Origin: Bryobacter aggregatus MPL3
GTDB lineage: Bacteria > Acidobacteriota > Terriglobia > Bryobacterales > Bryobacteraceae
Assembly (NCBI RefSeq): GCF_000702445.1
Contig: NZ_JNIF01000004.1
Span: 1,240,001-1,304,000 of the forward strand
Length of the DNA stretch: 64,000 bases
Direction: 5' to 3'
Of this stretch, positions 23,724-32,816 are shown in pieces (the stretch's first letter is position 1; every line of letters starts with the position of its first letter). Under the pieces are notes generated by a model. That model was not told the origin of the DNA, searched no databases, and saw only the letters and a list, made by a program, of their open reading frames with translations. Both the position numbers and the translations under genes were made by a program.

Positions 23724-25310
23724 ATGAGACTCCGCATCGCTCTGTTCTCCCTTGCCGTGCCGGCGCTGCTACTCGCGCAAAGCCCTTCGCTCGAACAACT
23801 GAAAAAGGAAGCGATCTCCAATATCGACGGACGCACCAAGATGGTGCAGGAGATTGTCGACATGGTGTTCAGCTTTGGCGAACTTGGTTTTCAGGAAGTG
23901 GAGACCTCCCGCTACCTGACAGGCATCCTCGAGAAGAACGGCTTCCAGGTGCAACGCGGTGTTGCCGGAATGCCGACGGCCTGGGTGGCGAGTTGGGGAT
24001 CGGGCAAGCCGACGATCGGGTTCATCACCGACATCGACGGAATTCCGCGGGCTTCTCAAAAGCCTGGGGTGGCATTCCACGATCCGATTATTGAGGGAGC
24101 GCCGGGCCATGGAGAGGGTCACAATTCCGGCAACGCGGTGAATATTGTCGCAGCGCTGGCATTGAAAGATCTGATGACCAAGCACAAGATCCCAGGAACG
24201 ATCAAACTCTATCCGGGTGTTGCAGAAGAACTGGTGGCGACCAAGGCGTTCTACATCCGGGCCGGGCTCCTGAAAGATGTCGACATCATGCTCGGTTGCC
24301 ATGTCGGGCGGGAATTGGCGACATCTTATGGGCATCCAGCGATCAATAGCGGACTGGTCTCGGTCCAGTTCACCTTTAAGGGCGAGGCGGCCCATGCGGC
24401 AGGCGCCCCATGGAAAGGCAAGAGTGCGCTCGATGCCGTCGAAATCATGAACGTGATGTGGAACTACAAGCGCGAACACTTGCGGCCCGAACAGCGTTCG
24501 CACTACGTCATCGTCAACGGCGGGGACCAACCGAATGTCGTGCCCAGCGAAGCGACCGTCTGGTATTACTTCCGCGAAGAAGACTTTGCACGCATCAAGG
24601 AGTTGCACGAGTTTGGCACCACCATGGCCAAGGCCGCGGCGATGGCCACCGGCACCACCGTTTCTCAGCGAGTGGTGGGCTCCGCCTGGCCGAATCACTT
24701 TAACAAGCCGCTGGCAGAAGTGCAGCAGAAGAATATGGAACTGGTGGGCATGCCCCTCTGGACGGAGGCGGATCAGGCGCTGGCCCGCGAGTTGCAGCGC
24801 GAGATCCAAGCACCCAAGGTGGACCCGCTCCCCACCAGCGTGAAACCACTGGACGCCCCGGCGGCGTGGAGGGGCGGCGGGTCCGACGATGTGGGCGACA
24901 TCTCCTGGGTGATGCCGATGGTGTATCTGCGCTATCCAGCCAATATTCCGAATCTGCCCGGCCATAGCTGGGCCGACGCGATCTCGATGGCAACCCCGAT
25001 CGCCCATAAAGGATCAACCGTGGGCGCGAAGGTACAGGCCACGACGGCACTCGATTATCTGTTGCAACCGGAGTTGGTGGAGCAAGCGTGGAAGTACTTC
25101 CGCGAAGTGCAGACGAAGGATCAGAAGTACCAGCCCCTGATCTCCGCCAGCGATCAACCGGCGATCGAGCTGAATCGCGACAAGATGGACAGCTATCGCG
25201 AGAAGATGCGCAAGTACTATTACGATCCCAGCAAGTACAGCAGCTACCTGGAACAGTTGGGCATCCAGTATCCGGTCTTGCGGAAAAAAGATGAGCAGCC
25301 TCAGAAATAG
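23724..25310 (+). CDS. Secreted M20-family amidohydrolase (AbgB-like)
   Basis: The 528-residue protein has a signal peptide (MRLRIALFSLAVPALLLAQ) and an M20 dizinc peptidase fold with a dimerisation domain (about residues 215-330). Metal-site candidates include the GHGEGHNSG segment, the glutamates in VAEELVATK and the histidine in GCHVGRE. The arrangement resembles the aminobenzoyl-glutamate hydrolase subunit B group, which cleaves amide bonds of acyl-amino acids. Export makes folate salvage less likely than peptide or amide breakdown in the periplasm. It leads a close-packed run with the META, MoaD/ThiS-like and BNR genes. Confidence 0.88.
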   Translation: MRLRIALFSLAVPALLLAQSPSLEQLKKEAISNIDGRTKMVQEIVDMVFSFGELGFQEVETSRYLTGILEKNGFQVQRGVAGMPTAWVASWGSGKPTIGFITDIDGIPRASQKPGVAFHDPIIEGAPGHGEGHNSGNAVNIVAALALKDLMTKHKIPGTIKLYPGVAEELVATKAFYIRAGLLKDVDIMLGCHVGRELATSYGHPAINSGLVSVQFTFKGEAAHAAGAPWKGKSALDAVEIMNVMWNYKREHLRPEQRSHYVIVNGGDQPNVVPSEATVWYYFREEDFARIKELHEFGTTMAKAAAMATGTTVSQRVVGSAWPNHFNKPLAEVQQKNMELVGMPLWTEADQALARELQREIQAPKVDPLPTSVKPLDAPAAWRGGGSDDVGDISWVMPMVYLRYPANIPNLPGHSWADAISMATPIAHKGSTVGAKVQATTALDYLLQPELVEQAWKYFREVQTKDQKYQPLISASDQPAIELNRDKMDSYREKMRKYYYDPSKYSSYLEQLGIQYPVLRKKDEQPQK

Positions 25311-25346
25311 ACGAGGTGCTCCGTTATCCTGGCGAAGGAGGTCATG

Positions 25347-25790
25347 ATGAAACGAGTTATTGCACTAGGATTCGTCTGTTTTGCCCTATGCGCGGAAAAT
25401 GCGCCCTTGGTCGAAACACAGTGGAGATTGAAGCAAGTTGCCGAGGAACCCTACACTCCAGGCAAGGGACAAAAGAAGCCCTACTTAATTCTGAAGGCGC
25501 AGGGAAATCATGTCATTGGCTTTAGTGGCTGCAATCGCCTGACGGGCAGCTACAAATTGATCGGGACCAAGCTCGAGTTCGGACCTGTGGCGGGCACCAG
25601 GATGGCGTGCGCACAAGGCATGGAGATCGAGATGAAGTTCCTGCAGATGCTCCCCATGGTGAAGACGTGGAAGGTGAAGGATCAGGGGCTCGATCTGTTC
25701 GATGCAACCGAGCGTAAGATCGGACATTTTGAAGCGGCGAGCGAAAAGGAGAAAGAGCCCGAGCCGGAAAAAGCGAAGCAGAAGAAATAG
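25347..25790 (+). CDS. META-domain (HslJ-like) exported protein
   Basis: Two adjacent ATG codons (25344, 25347) follow the strong Shine-Dalgarno AAGGAGG, and the second has the better spacing (5 bases). The product has about 147 residues with a signal peptide (VIALGFVCFALCAEN). The META core is visible as TQWRLKQV, GFSGCNRLTGSYKL and TRMACAQGMEIEMKFLQML, matching HslJ-type domains. The C-terminus is a highly charged Lys/Glu tail (EKEKEPEPEKAKQKK). Family members are linked to heat or drug resistance without a known activity. Confidence 0.88.
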   Translation: MKRVIALGFVCFALCAENAPLVETQWRLKQVAEEPYTPGKGQKKPYLILKAQGNHVIGFSGCNRLTGSYKLIGTKLEFGPVAGTRMACAQGMEIEMKFLQMLPMVKTWKVKDQGLDLFDATERKIGHFEAASEKEKEPEPEKAKQKK

Positions 25791-25797
25791 GTCCCAT

Positions 25798-26067
25798 GTG
25801 GCAAGCCTGCGCTTTACTCAGAACATCCAGCGGCACGTTGCCTGCCCCAATCTTCAGGTCCCAGGCAAGACACTGCAAGAGGCGCTCGATGCCTATTTTG
25901 CGATCCACCCGCGAGCGCGCGGCTATGTCCTTGATGACCAGGGCGCGCTGCGCCAGCACATGGCGATTTTCGTGGACGGCGAGCAGCTACGGGACATATT
26001 GCATTTCAGTGATGCGCTAAGAGAAAATTCCGTTGTGGATGTTGTACAGGCTCTCTCTGGAGGATAA
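25798..26067 (+). CDS. MoaD/ThiS-family ubiquitin-like carrier protein ending in Gly-Gly
   Basis: The start is taken as GTG 25798, six bases after an AGG and seven bases after the META gene stop, which gives 89 residues beginning MASLRFTQNIQRHV. The beta-grasp features of MoaD/ThiS are present: an N-terminal strand, a helix (TLQEALDAYFAIHP), a strand with IFVDGEQL, and a C-terminal GG directly before the stop (QALSGG). In MoaD and ThiS this tail is adenylated and converted to a thiocarboxylate. No E1-like or molybdopterin-synthesis gene lies nearby. The gene is followed after 8 bp by the BNR propeller gene. Confidence 0.82.
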   Translation: MASLRFTQNIQRHVACPNLQVPGKTLQEALDAYFAIHPRARGYVLDDQGALRQHMAIFVDGEQLRDILHFSDALRENSVVDVVQALSGG

Positions 26068-26075
26068 GAAAGCAC

Positions 26076-27194
26076 ATGAGCAAACGTTGCCATATTGCAA
26101 CTCGAAAAGGCTTGTTCTCGCTCGCACGAGGAGCACAGGGCTGGTCGATCGAGAAGTCTAACTTTATCGGGGACAACTGCACCTTGGTGATGCATGACCC
26201 GCGCGACCAGAGTCTGATTGCCGCTTTGAATCACGGCCATTTTGGAGTGAAACTCCACAAGTCCAACGACCATGGCGATAGCTGGCGGGAGATTGCCACG
26301 CCGAAGTATCCAGAGAAGCCGGCAGACTACCAACCGGCAGCGCCCCTCGAAGGCAAGGCTGCAGATTGGTCCTTAAAGCTGGTCTGGGCGTTGACGCCCG
26401 GAGGCGCCGATGAACCTGGCGTGTTGTGGTGTGGCACCTTGCCCGGGGGATTGTTTCGCAGCGAGGACGGCGGCGAGAGCTGGGAATTGAATCGGCCGCT
26501 CTGGGATCATCCCTTGCGGGAGAAATGGTTCGGTGGCGGCGCCGATCATCCTGGCATCCATTCGATCTGCGTGGACCCGAGAGACTCCAAACATGTCACG
26601 ATTGGGGTGTCTTGCGGAGGTGTCTGGGAAACCCGCGATGGTGGTGCGAGTTGGGAACATACGGGTACTGGAATGCGTGCCGAGTTTATGCCGCCCGAAT
26701 TGCAATTTGATCCGAACGTGCAGGACCCGCATCTCGTTGTCCAGTGCCAGGCGGATCCCGATGCACTGTGGGTACAGCATCATAACGGAATCTTTCGCTC
26801 GACTAACGGGGGAGCCTTGTGGCAGGAGATTGCGGGAGTCAAGCCTTCCGCCTTTGGATTTGCTGTCTCCGTCCATCCCAAGAATCCGCAAACGGCTTGG
26901 TTTGTCCCTGCCGTGAAGGATGAGAAACGTTATCCAGCGAACGGGCGCATGGTGGTGAATCGAACTCGCGACGGTGGAAAGACCTTTGAAGAGCTCACGG
27001 CCGGTCTGCCGCAAGAACATGCCTACGACCTGGTGTACCGCCATGCCCTTGATGTCGATGAGAAAGGCGCAACGCTTGCCTTTGGTTCGACAACCGGCTC
27101 TCTGTGGCTGAGCGAAGACGAAGGCGATCAATGGACCACCGTCTCCTCGAACTTGCCGCCCATCTACGCCGTTCGCTTTGAGAAGAATCTTTAG
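26076..27194 (+). CDS. BNR/sialidase-like beta-propeller protein, cytoplasmic
   Basis: The 372-residue protein has no signal peptide. Six Asp-box motifs (S/TxDxGxxW or close) are visible: SNDHGDSW, SEDGGESW, TRDGGASW, STNGGALW, TRDGGKTF and SEDEGDQW, consistent with a six- or seven-bladed propeller. Databases often call such proteins exo-alpha-sialidase or glycosyl hydrolase. I see no Arg triad or Tyr/Glu nucleophile that supports sialidase activity, and a cytoplasmic location argues against a glycan substrate. It lies directly behind the MoaD/ThiS-like gene, so a joint role is likely. Its stop overlaps the convergent ankyrin gene by 4 bp. Confidence 0.85.
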   Translation: MSKRCHIATRKGLFSLARGAQGWSIEKSNFIGDNCTLVMHDPRDQSLIAALNHGHFGVKLHKSNDHGDSWREIATPKYPEKPADYQPAAPLEGKAADWSLKLVWALTPGGADEPGVLWCGTLPGGLFRSEDGGESWELNRPLWDHPLREKWFGGGADHPGIHSICVDPRDSKHVTIGVSCGGVWETRDGGASWEHTGTGMRAEFMPPELQFDPNVQDPHLVVQCQADPDALWVQHHNGIFRSTNGGALWQEIAGVKPSAFGFAVSVHPKNPQTAWFVPAVKDEKRYPANGRMVVNRTRDGGKTFEELTAGLPQEHAYDLVYRHALDVDEKGATLAFGSTTGSLWLSEDEGDQWTTVSSNLPPIYAVRFEKNL

Positions 27195-27871
27195 GGCATT
27201 GGGTTGCCCAGGAGATTTGCTTCCATCCCGTCTCCATAACTGGCGCTGATCCGGTGCCTGCCATAGAGGAGCTTGCGCAAGATCGGAATCGGACGGCAGT
27301 ACCAACTGGCCCAACTGAGCGGAGTCTCGCCGTTGGCATCCCGCGCGTCGATCACGGCAGTGGAATCGAGAAGCATCTGAATTGCTCCTTCGTCCCCAAA
27401 CGCAGCGGCACGATGCAGAGGCGTCTCCCCTTTGGTCCGGCAATCGCGCATGAACGCTCCGGTCTCCACATTCGGAATGGTCGCCACATTGGGGTTTGCT
27501 CCGTGAGCGAGAAGTACACGCAGCACGCGGTTGCGCGCCAGGCGGTTTGCGGTGCAGAGTGCGGCGTGGAGCGGCGTTTCGCCTGTATCCTCTAAGGGCA
27601 GATTGACATCCGCGCCCTGATCGATAAGAAACTTTACCAGCCGCCAGTGGCCATGAAATGCGGCGCCATTGAGATCGAGATTCCGGCCCAGGGAGCCAAG
27701 CGTTGCCCCCTGTTGGAGCAGAAGCTTCATCGCGCTCACGTCGCCGTAATAGGCACACCACTGGAGTAGTGAGGTGCCGTCTTCATCTGTCGCGGATGCA
27801 GATTCTCCCGCGGCAATATACTCAAAAACCAGGTCGGTACGTCCTTCCAGGATTTCTTCCAGCATTGCCAT
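27191..27871 (-). CDS. Ankyrin-repeat protein
   Basis: The start ATG 27871 is chosen because the predicted promoter would begin transcription near 27909, downstream of the other possible start (GTG 27913). The 226-residue product consists of about six ankyrin repeats, for example DGTSLLQWCAYYGDVSAMKLL, TGETPLHAALCTANRL, KGETPLHRAAAFGDEGAIQML and NGETPLSWASWY, and no other domain. It has no signal peptide. It is probably a cytoplasmic protein-binding scaffold with unknown partners. It is convergent with the BNR gene. Confidence 0.88.
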   Translation of the reverse strand: MAMLEEILEGRTDLVFEYIAAGESASATDEDGTSLLQWCAYYGDVSAMKLLLQQGATLGSLGRNLDLNGAAFHGHWRLVKFLIDQGADVNLPLEDTGETPLHAALCTANRLARNRVLRVLLAHGANPNVATIPNVETGAFMRDCRTKGETPLHRAAAFGDEGAIQMLLDSTAVIDARDANGETPLSWASWYCRPIPILRKLLYGRHRISASYGDGMEANLLGNPMP

Positions 27872-27915
27872 GTTGCTGACTCTAGCACTTCGGAGAAAGC
27901 AGAGAGGCGCCACAG

Positions 27916-27944
27916 CTTATAATGCGAGTTCGGCATTATGTCCA
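27916..27944 (-). promoter_or_regulatory. Candidate promoter of the ankyrin gene
   Basis: On the minus strand TGGACA (27939-27944) and TATAAG (27916-27921) are separated by 17 bp. The element overlaps the start codon of the divergent coiled-coil gene at 27938. Confidence 0.5.
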
Positions 27945-28336
27945 CCACTCTCGATCAATACCGCGAAGCCAAACAGAACTGGCTCAAGCTTAGAAACCAG
28001 GCCAAAAAGGAATTGGTGACGCGATTCCACGAAGTCGGCGCAGAACTGCTCCAGATCCAGCGCGAGTTACTCGAAGACTTCGGCGAAAAGGTGAGCCTGC
28101 CCTTGAAGGCGAAAAAAGGCCCGGCGAAAAAAGCCGCACCAGCTCCCGCTCCCCCAGTAGCCGCAAAGCCAGTTCCCACTCCGTCCAAGCCTGCTCCCGC
28201 CAATCCGCTGGAGAAATTGCTTGCGGTCCAGAAGAAGAAACTTGCCGAGGCCAAGGCCGCCGGTAAAGCCACCAAAGCGATTGAAGATCGCATTTATGAG
28301 ATTGAGGACGACATCCGCGTCGCGGCCAACTCCTAA
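27938..28336 (+). CDS. Small coiled-coil protein with Ala/Pro/Lys linker, unknown function
   Basis: The 132-residue protein has three parts. An N-terminal helical segment (about residues 1-55) contains LDQYREAKQNWLKLRNQAKK. A low-complexity Lys/Ala/Pro linker follows (about 58-90, PAKKAAPAPAPP and similar). The C-terminal helix (about 92-130) contains LLAVQKKKLAEAKAAGK and a short acidic end. There is no signal peptide. The layout resembles small nucleoid- or scaffold-type proteins, but no family was recognised and no function is claimed. It is divergent from the ankyrin gene and followed by a hairpin terminator. Confidence 0.72.
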   Translation: MSTTLDQYREAKQNWLKLRNQAKKELVTRFHEVGAELLQIQRELLEDFGEKVSLPLKAKKGPAKKAAPAPAPPVAAKPVPTPSKPAPANPLEKLLAVQKKKLAEAKAAGKATKAIEDRIYEIEDDIRVAANS

Positions 28337-28382
28337 GATTGGCTTCGTTCCGTTCAAACTTACCAGGGCAACAGTAAAGGAG

Positions 28383-28413
28383 AAAGCCTCTCACTCCCAA
28401 AGTGTTAGGCTTT
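28383..28413 (+). terminator. Terminator hairpin after the coiled-coil gene
   Basis: AAAGCCT pairs with AGGCTTT (7 bp) and, inside a small internal loop, CACT pairs with AGTG. A T-run (ctttttctg) follows about ten bases later. It lies between the coiled-coil gene and the efflux genes. Confidence 0.55.
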
Positions 28414-28446
28414 ACTCATCCCACTTTTTCTGTTGAGCGATTCCCT

Positions 28447-29667
28447 TTGAACTCTCGATTTCTCTTTTTCTTCTCCTGCCTTGCTGCCTTCGGGACGGTC
28501 TTCCTGGCAGGCTGCAAACCGACTGCAACTGTCTCCACCAAGGCGCCCGATGCGCCGGCGATTCCCGTGGTGACGGCAGTGGTGACCCGCGCGGCAATCC
28601 CCGTTGAGATTAGCGTCGTCGGCTCTGTCGAAGCCTCTGAGACGGTACAGATCAAATCCCAAGTGGCCGGGCAGATCTTGAAAGTATTGTTCCAGGAAGG
28701 CCAGACCGTGCAAAAAGGCGATCTGCTCTTTCAGTTGGATGAGCAACCCTTCCGTCAGGCCCTTACCCAATTTGAGGCCGCCGTTGCACGGGACCGCGGA
28801 GCCTTGCGCCAAGCCGAGGCGGTCCTGAATCGCGACAACGCCCAGGCGAAACTGGCCAAGTCTGAAGCCGAGCGCTACGCCGAACTCCAGAAGAGCGGCA
28901 TCATCTCCGCAACCCAATACGAGCAGCTCAAAACCGCGGGCGATGTGGCACAGGCCGGTGTGGCCGCTTCTCGCGCTGCGATCGAGAGTGCCCAGGCGAA
29001 TCTCGCCAATGATCTGGCAGGCGTGGAACGCGCAAAACTCGACATCTCCTATTGCTCGGTGCGCTCGCCGATCACAGGCCGCGCCGGAATGCTCCTGGTG
29101 CATGCCGGAAATCTAGTAAAGGTGAACGACGTTCCCCTGGTAGTCATCAATCGGATTGCTCCGGTCTTTGTGAGTTTCAATGTCCCGGAACGGCATCTCA
29201 CGGCAATTCGCCGCCTCTATACTTCGGGACGTGTGTCTGTCCGCGCGACGCTCCGCGACCAGCCCGATGTTGTCGCCAATGGAGTGCTCAGCGTAATCGA
29301 CAATGCCGTCGATGCAAGCACCGGAACCATTCGTCTGAAAGCGAAGTTTGAAAATGCGAACAGCGTCCTGTGGCCTGGGCAGTTTGCCGATGTTGTGCTT
29401 GGACTGGGCAGCGTCGCACAAGCGACACTCGTGCCCGCCGAGTCTGTGCAGCCTGGCCAGAAGGGTCCGATGGTCTATCGCGTAAAGCCGGATATGACGG
29501 TCGAGATCGTCCAGGTGACCACCGGCGAAAGTGTCGCCGGAAAACTGCAGATTTTGAGTGGCGTGGAGCCGGGAGATGTACTGGTGACCGACGGGCAGCT
29601 TCGTCTCAGCGCGGGCGCTAAAGTGAAGAAAGGTGTCGACCCGACGGCAGGAGTGGTAGCGCCTTGA
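28447..29667 (+). CDS. RND efflux pump periplasmic adaptor lipoprotein (membrane fusion protein)
   Basis: TTG 28447 is chosen because it starts directly on a lipoprotein signal (NSRFLFFFSCLAAFGTVFLAGC). The alternative GTG 28402 lies inside the preceding terminator hairpin. The roughly 406-residue product has the adaptor layout: a lipoyl half-motif (VEASETVQIKSQVAGQIL), a coiled-coil hairpin (about residues 95-165), the second lipoyl half (CSVRSPITGRAGMLLV), a beta-barrel and a membrane-proximal domain. It links the inner membrane RND pump encoded by the next gene to an outer membrane channel not encoded nearby. Its stop overlaps the next start (TTGA). Confidence 0.92.
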   Translation: MNSRFLFFFSCLAAFGTVFLAGCKPTATVSTKAPDAPAIPVVTAVVTRAAIPVEISVVGSVEASETVQIKSQVAGQILKVLFQEGQTVQKGDLLFQLDEQPFRQALTQFEAAVARDRGALRQAEAVLNRDNAQAKLAKSEAERYAELQKSGIISATQYEQLKTAGDVAQAGVAASRAAIESAQANLANDLAGVERAKLDISYCSVRSPITGRAGMLLVHAGNLVKVNDVPLVVINRIAPVFVSFNVPERHLTAIRRLYTSGRVSVRATLRDQPDVVANGVLSVIDNAVDASTGTIRLKAKFENANSVLWPGQFADVVLGLGSVAQATLVPAESVQPGQKGPMVYRVKPDMTVEIVQVTTGESVAGKLQILSGVEPGDVLVTDGQLRLSAGAKVKKGVDPTAGVVAP

Positions 29668-32600
29668 ATCTCAGTTTCAACTTCTCAAAGCCCTTCATCG
29701 AGCGGCCCGTGATGACGACGCTGGTGACCTCGTCGATCATTCTGTTTGGCACGCTCGCCTTCCGCCTGCTTCCCGTGGCGGCATTGCCTGCGATTGACTA
29801 TCCCACTATTCAGGTGCAGGCCGCATTGCCAGGAGCGAGTCCGGAGACCATGGCCACGAGTGTCGCGACGCCACTCGAACGTGAGTTCTCGACGATTGCC
29901 GGCATTGATTCCATGAGTTCGACGAATGCCCAGGGCTCGACGTCGATCACCATCCAGTTTGAACTCAGCCGCGATATCGACGCCGCGGCCCAGGACGTAC
30001 AAAGTGCGATTGCCAAGGCCGGCGGCCGCCTGCCCACCACGATGCCGCGGCCTCCTTCGTTCCAGAAAGTGAATCCGGCCGAGCAGCCGATCGTCTATCT
30101 GGCGTTGCACTCGAAGTCGCAACCGCTCTACACGGTGAACGAGTATGCCGACACGCAACTCGCACAGCGTATCTCGATGGTGAGCGGCGTCTCGCGCGTG
30201 AACATCTTTGGCGTGCAGAAGTATGCCGTACGCATCCAGATGGATCCGGATCGCATGGCCGCCCGCAACATTTCTGTCGAAGACGTCCAGCGAGCCATCC
30301 AGACCAGCAATACGAATCTGCCCACCGGCCGGCTCGATGGCGATAAACAAGCCGTGACCATCCAATCGAGCGGCACGCTTGCCAATGCTGCCGCCTATCG
30401 TCCCGTGATTATTGCCTGGCGCGGGGGCACACCCGTGCGGTTGGATCAGATTGCTACGGTGCTGGACGGTGTCGAGAACGACAAAAATATTGGCTGGTAC
30501 AACGGCGAGCGCAGCGTCATTCTCGCAGTGCAACGGCAGCCCGGAACGAATACAGTGGAGATCGTCGATAAGATCCGCGAACTGCTTCCCGAGTTCCGCA
30601 AGGAGATCCCGCCAACGATTGAGTTGGATATTGAGAACGACACCTCGCGATCCATCCGGGCCTCGATCCATGACGTTGAATTCACACTGATGCTCACTGT
30701 GGTGCTGGTCATCATGGTGATCTTTATCTTCTTACGCAACATTCCCGCGACCTTGATTCCAGGGCTCGCCGTGCCCATTTCATTGGTGGGCACCTTTGGC
30801 GCGATGTACCTGCTCGGCTATAGCTTGAACAATCTTTCGCTGATGGCGCTCACGCTCTCGGTGGGCTTTGTGGTGGATGACGCCATCGTAATGCTGGAGA
30901 ACATCGTTCGTCATATGGAGATGGGCAAGCCGCGCATGCAGGCGGCTCTCGATGCCTCGCAGGAAGTTGGATTCACGATCGTCTCGATGACCATTTCGCT
31001 GATTGCCGTCTTCATCCCGGTTCTCTTTCTGGGAGGGATTGTCGGCAGACTGCTGCACGAGTTCTCCGTGACGATTGTAGTCGCGATCCTGATCTCCGGC
31101 TTTGTTTCGCTCACCCTTACACCGATGCTCGGAAGCCGGATGCTGACCTCCGAACATGGCAAAGCGCATGGCTGGTTGTACCGCTCCTTTGAGTCTGCGT
31201 TTGACGGATTGGCTTCGCTCTATGCCGCTACCTTAAGACCGGCCTTGAAGTGGCACGGGGTCACGATGGGAATCGCGATCACCATGCTGGTGGGTACGAT
31301 CTATCTCTTCCTGCAGATGCCGACCGGATTCATTCCGAGCACCGACACCGGGATGTTCTTCTCACAAACCCAGGCCGCACAGGATATTTCTTTTGCGTCG
31401 ATGGCCGCACACCAACAGGCGGTGGCCGCTAAGTTCCAGGCACATCCCGATGTAGCAGGCGTCGTTTCCTTTGTTTCTCGTGGCAACGGCGGTTTTGTCG
31501 CTACCAGAACGAAGCCATTGGAATCCCGCAGCAAATCTGTGGACGAAATCATCAACGAACTCCGGCCCCAGGTGGCGGAAGTACCGGGAGTGATGACCTT
31601 CATTCAGAATCCGCCGCCGATCCGGATCGGCGGACAGCAGTCCCAAAGCGCCTACCAATTGACCCTGCAAAGTACAGACTTGAAGGCAATGTATCTGTGG
31701 GCCCCCCGCTTGATGGATGCGATGAAGAAATTGCCGGGCTTTGTCGACGTCAACACCGATCTGCAGATTGCCAGTCCGGAGCTCAATGTGGAGATCGACC
31801 GCGACCGCGCACAGGCACTGGGAATCTCGCCACAACAGATCCAGAGCACACTCTACGGCGCCTATGGGCAACGCGAGGTCACAACCATCTATTCCCCGGC
31901 GAATCAGTATGCGGTGATTTTGGAAGTGGAGGCGAAGTATCAGAAGGATGCTACTTCCTTGAAGAAACTCTACTTGCGATCGGCCACGGGAGCGCTGGTT
32001 CCCTTGGACAGCCTGGTGAAAGCGGAATCGAGAAGCGGCCCGCTGACCATCAACCACTTTGGACAGTTGCCCGCCGTCACGATCTCGTTCAATCTGCAAC
32101 CGGGCTTCGCGCTCGGACAAGCAGCCGGCGCGGTTGGGGAAGCGATTAAGGATCTGCGAATGCCCTCGGTGATCACCACCAACTTCCAGGGCACGGTGAA
32201 GGAATTCCAGAAGTCGTTTGACAACATGACGATCCTGCTGGTCGTTGCCGTGCTGGTGATCTTTATCGTGTTGGGGATTCTTTACGAGAGCTTCATCCAT
32301 CCGATCACGATCCTGAGCGGTCTGCCCTCGGCGGTATTCGGAGCCCTTGCGACGCTGTTACTCTTTGGAAAGCAACTGGATCTGTATGCTTTCGTCGGGT
32401 TGATCATGCTCTTCGGCGTGGTGAAGAAGAATGCGATCATGATGATCGATTTCGCGATCGCGGCGCAGAAGGAAGGCATGGACCCGAAAGAAGCCATCTG
32501 GCAGGGCTGCATTCTACGCTTCCGTCCGATCATGATGACGACGGCAGCCGCGCTTCTGGGCACTCTCCCTATCGCTATGGCCTACGGGGAGGGGTCTGAT

Positions 32601-32765
32601 GCGAGACAACCGCTAGGGCTGGCAGTCGTCGGAGGTTTGCTCGTCAGCCAATTGCTCACGCTTTATATCACCCCCGTGATTTACCTCTATCTGGAGCGAT
32701 TCCGGAACTTGGGACGACGGAAGGCAAAGCACAAATTGGAGCCGGTAGAAGTGCAAGTCGCCTAG
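29664..32765 (+). CDS. RND multidrug efflux permease (HAE1/MdtB-like)
   Basis: The 1033-residue protein is full length for an AcrB/MdtB-type inner membrane transporter: one N-terminal helix, a large periplasmic porter domain, five helices, a second periplasmic loop, and the last helices. Proton-relay residues are present as the Asp pair in GFVVDDAIVMLENI and the Lys in GVVKKNAIMMIDFA. The N-terminus (FSKPFIERPVMTTL) and the segment PAIDYPTIQV match the MdtB/MdtC side of the family. It exports drugs or toxic small molecules using the proton gradient. It starts at TTG overlapping the adaptor stop. No TolC-like gene follows, and the next gene is a baeRF protein. Confidence 0.95.
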   Translation: MNLSFNFSKPFIERPVMTTLVTSSIILFGTLAFRLLPVAALPAIDYPTIQVQAALPGASPETMATSVATPLEREFSTIAGIDSMSSTNAQGSTSITIQFELSRDIDAAAQDVQSAIAKAGGRLPTTMPRPPSFQKVNPAEQPIVYLALHSKSQPLYTVNEYADTQLAQRISMVSGVSRVNIFGVQKYAVRIQMDPDRMAARNISVEDVQRAIQTSNTNLPTGRLDGDKQAVTIQSSGTLANAAAYRPVIIAWRGGTPVRLDQIATVLDGVENDKNIGWYNGERSVILAVQRQPGTNTVEIVDKIRELLPEFRKEIPPTIELDIENDTSRSIRASIHDVEFTLMLTVVLVIMVIFIFLRNIPATLIPGLAVPISLVGTFGAMYLLGYSLNNLSLMALTLSVGFVVDDAIVMLENIVRHMEMGKPRMQAALDASQEVGFTIVSMTISLIAVFIPVLFLGGIVGRLLHEFSVTIVVAILISGFVSLTLTPMLGSRMLTSEHGKAHGWLYRSFESAFDGLASLYAATLRPALKWHGVTMGIAITMLVGTIYLFLQMPTGFIPSTDTGMFFSQTQAAQDISFASMAAHQQAVAAKFQAHPDVAGVVSFVSRGNGGFVATRTKPLESRSKSVDEIINELRPQVAEVPGVMTFIQNPPPIRIGGQQSQSAYQLTLQSTDLKAMYLWAPRLMDAMKKLPGFVDVNTDLQIASPELNVEIDRDRAQALGISPQQIQSTLYGAYGQREVTTIYSPANQYAVILEVEAKYQKDATSLKKLYLRSATGALVPLDSLVKAESRSGPLTINHFGQLPAVTISFNLQPGFALGQAAGAVGEAIKDLRMPSVITTNFQGTVKEFQKSFDNMTILLVVAVLVIFIVLGILYESFIHPITILSGLPSAVFGALATLLLFGKQLDLYAFVGLIMLFGVVKKNAIMMIDFAIAAQKEGMDPKEAIWQGCILRFRPIMMTTAAALLGTLPIAMAYGEGSDARQPLGLAVVGGLLVSQLLTLYITPVIYLYLERFRNLGRRKAKHKLEPVEVQVA

Positions 32766-32784
32766 GGGATTGGGAAACGAAGAG

Positions 32785-32816
32785 GAGGAGTCCTCAGTCT
32801 CTAAAGCGGACTCCTC
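32785..32816 (+). promoter_or_regulatory. 9-bp perfect hairpin touching the start codon of the baeRF gene
   Basis: GAGGAGTCC (32785-32793) pairs perfectly with GGACTCCTC (32808-32816) around a 14-base loop, and the next base begins the ATG at 32817. It may end the efflux transcript or control translation of the next gene. The only Shine-Dalgarno-like GAGGAG is locked in the 5' arm. Confidence 0.55.

Noticed and set aside
28402-28446. GTG 28402 as start of the efflux adaptor
   Set aside because: It lies inside the terminator hairpin of the preceding gene and adds 15 residues before the lipoprotein signal. TTG 28447 fits better.
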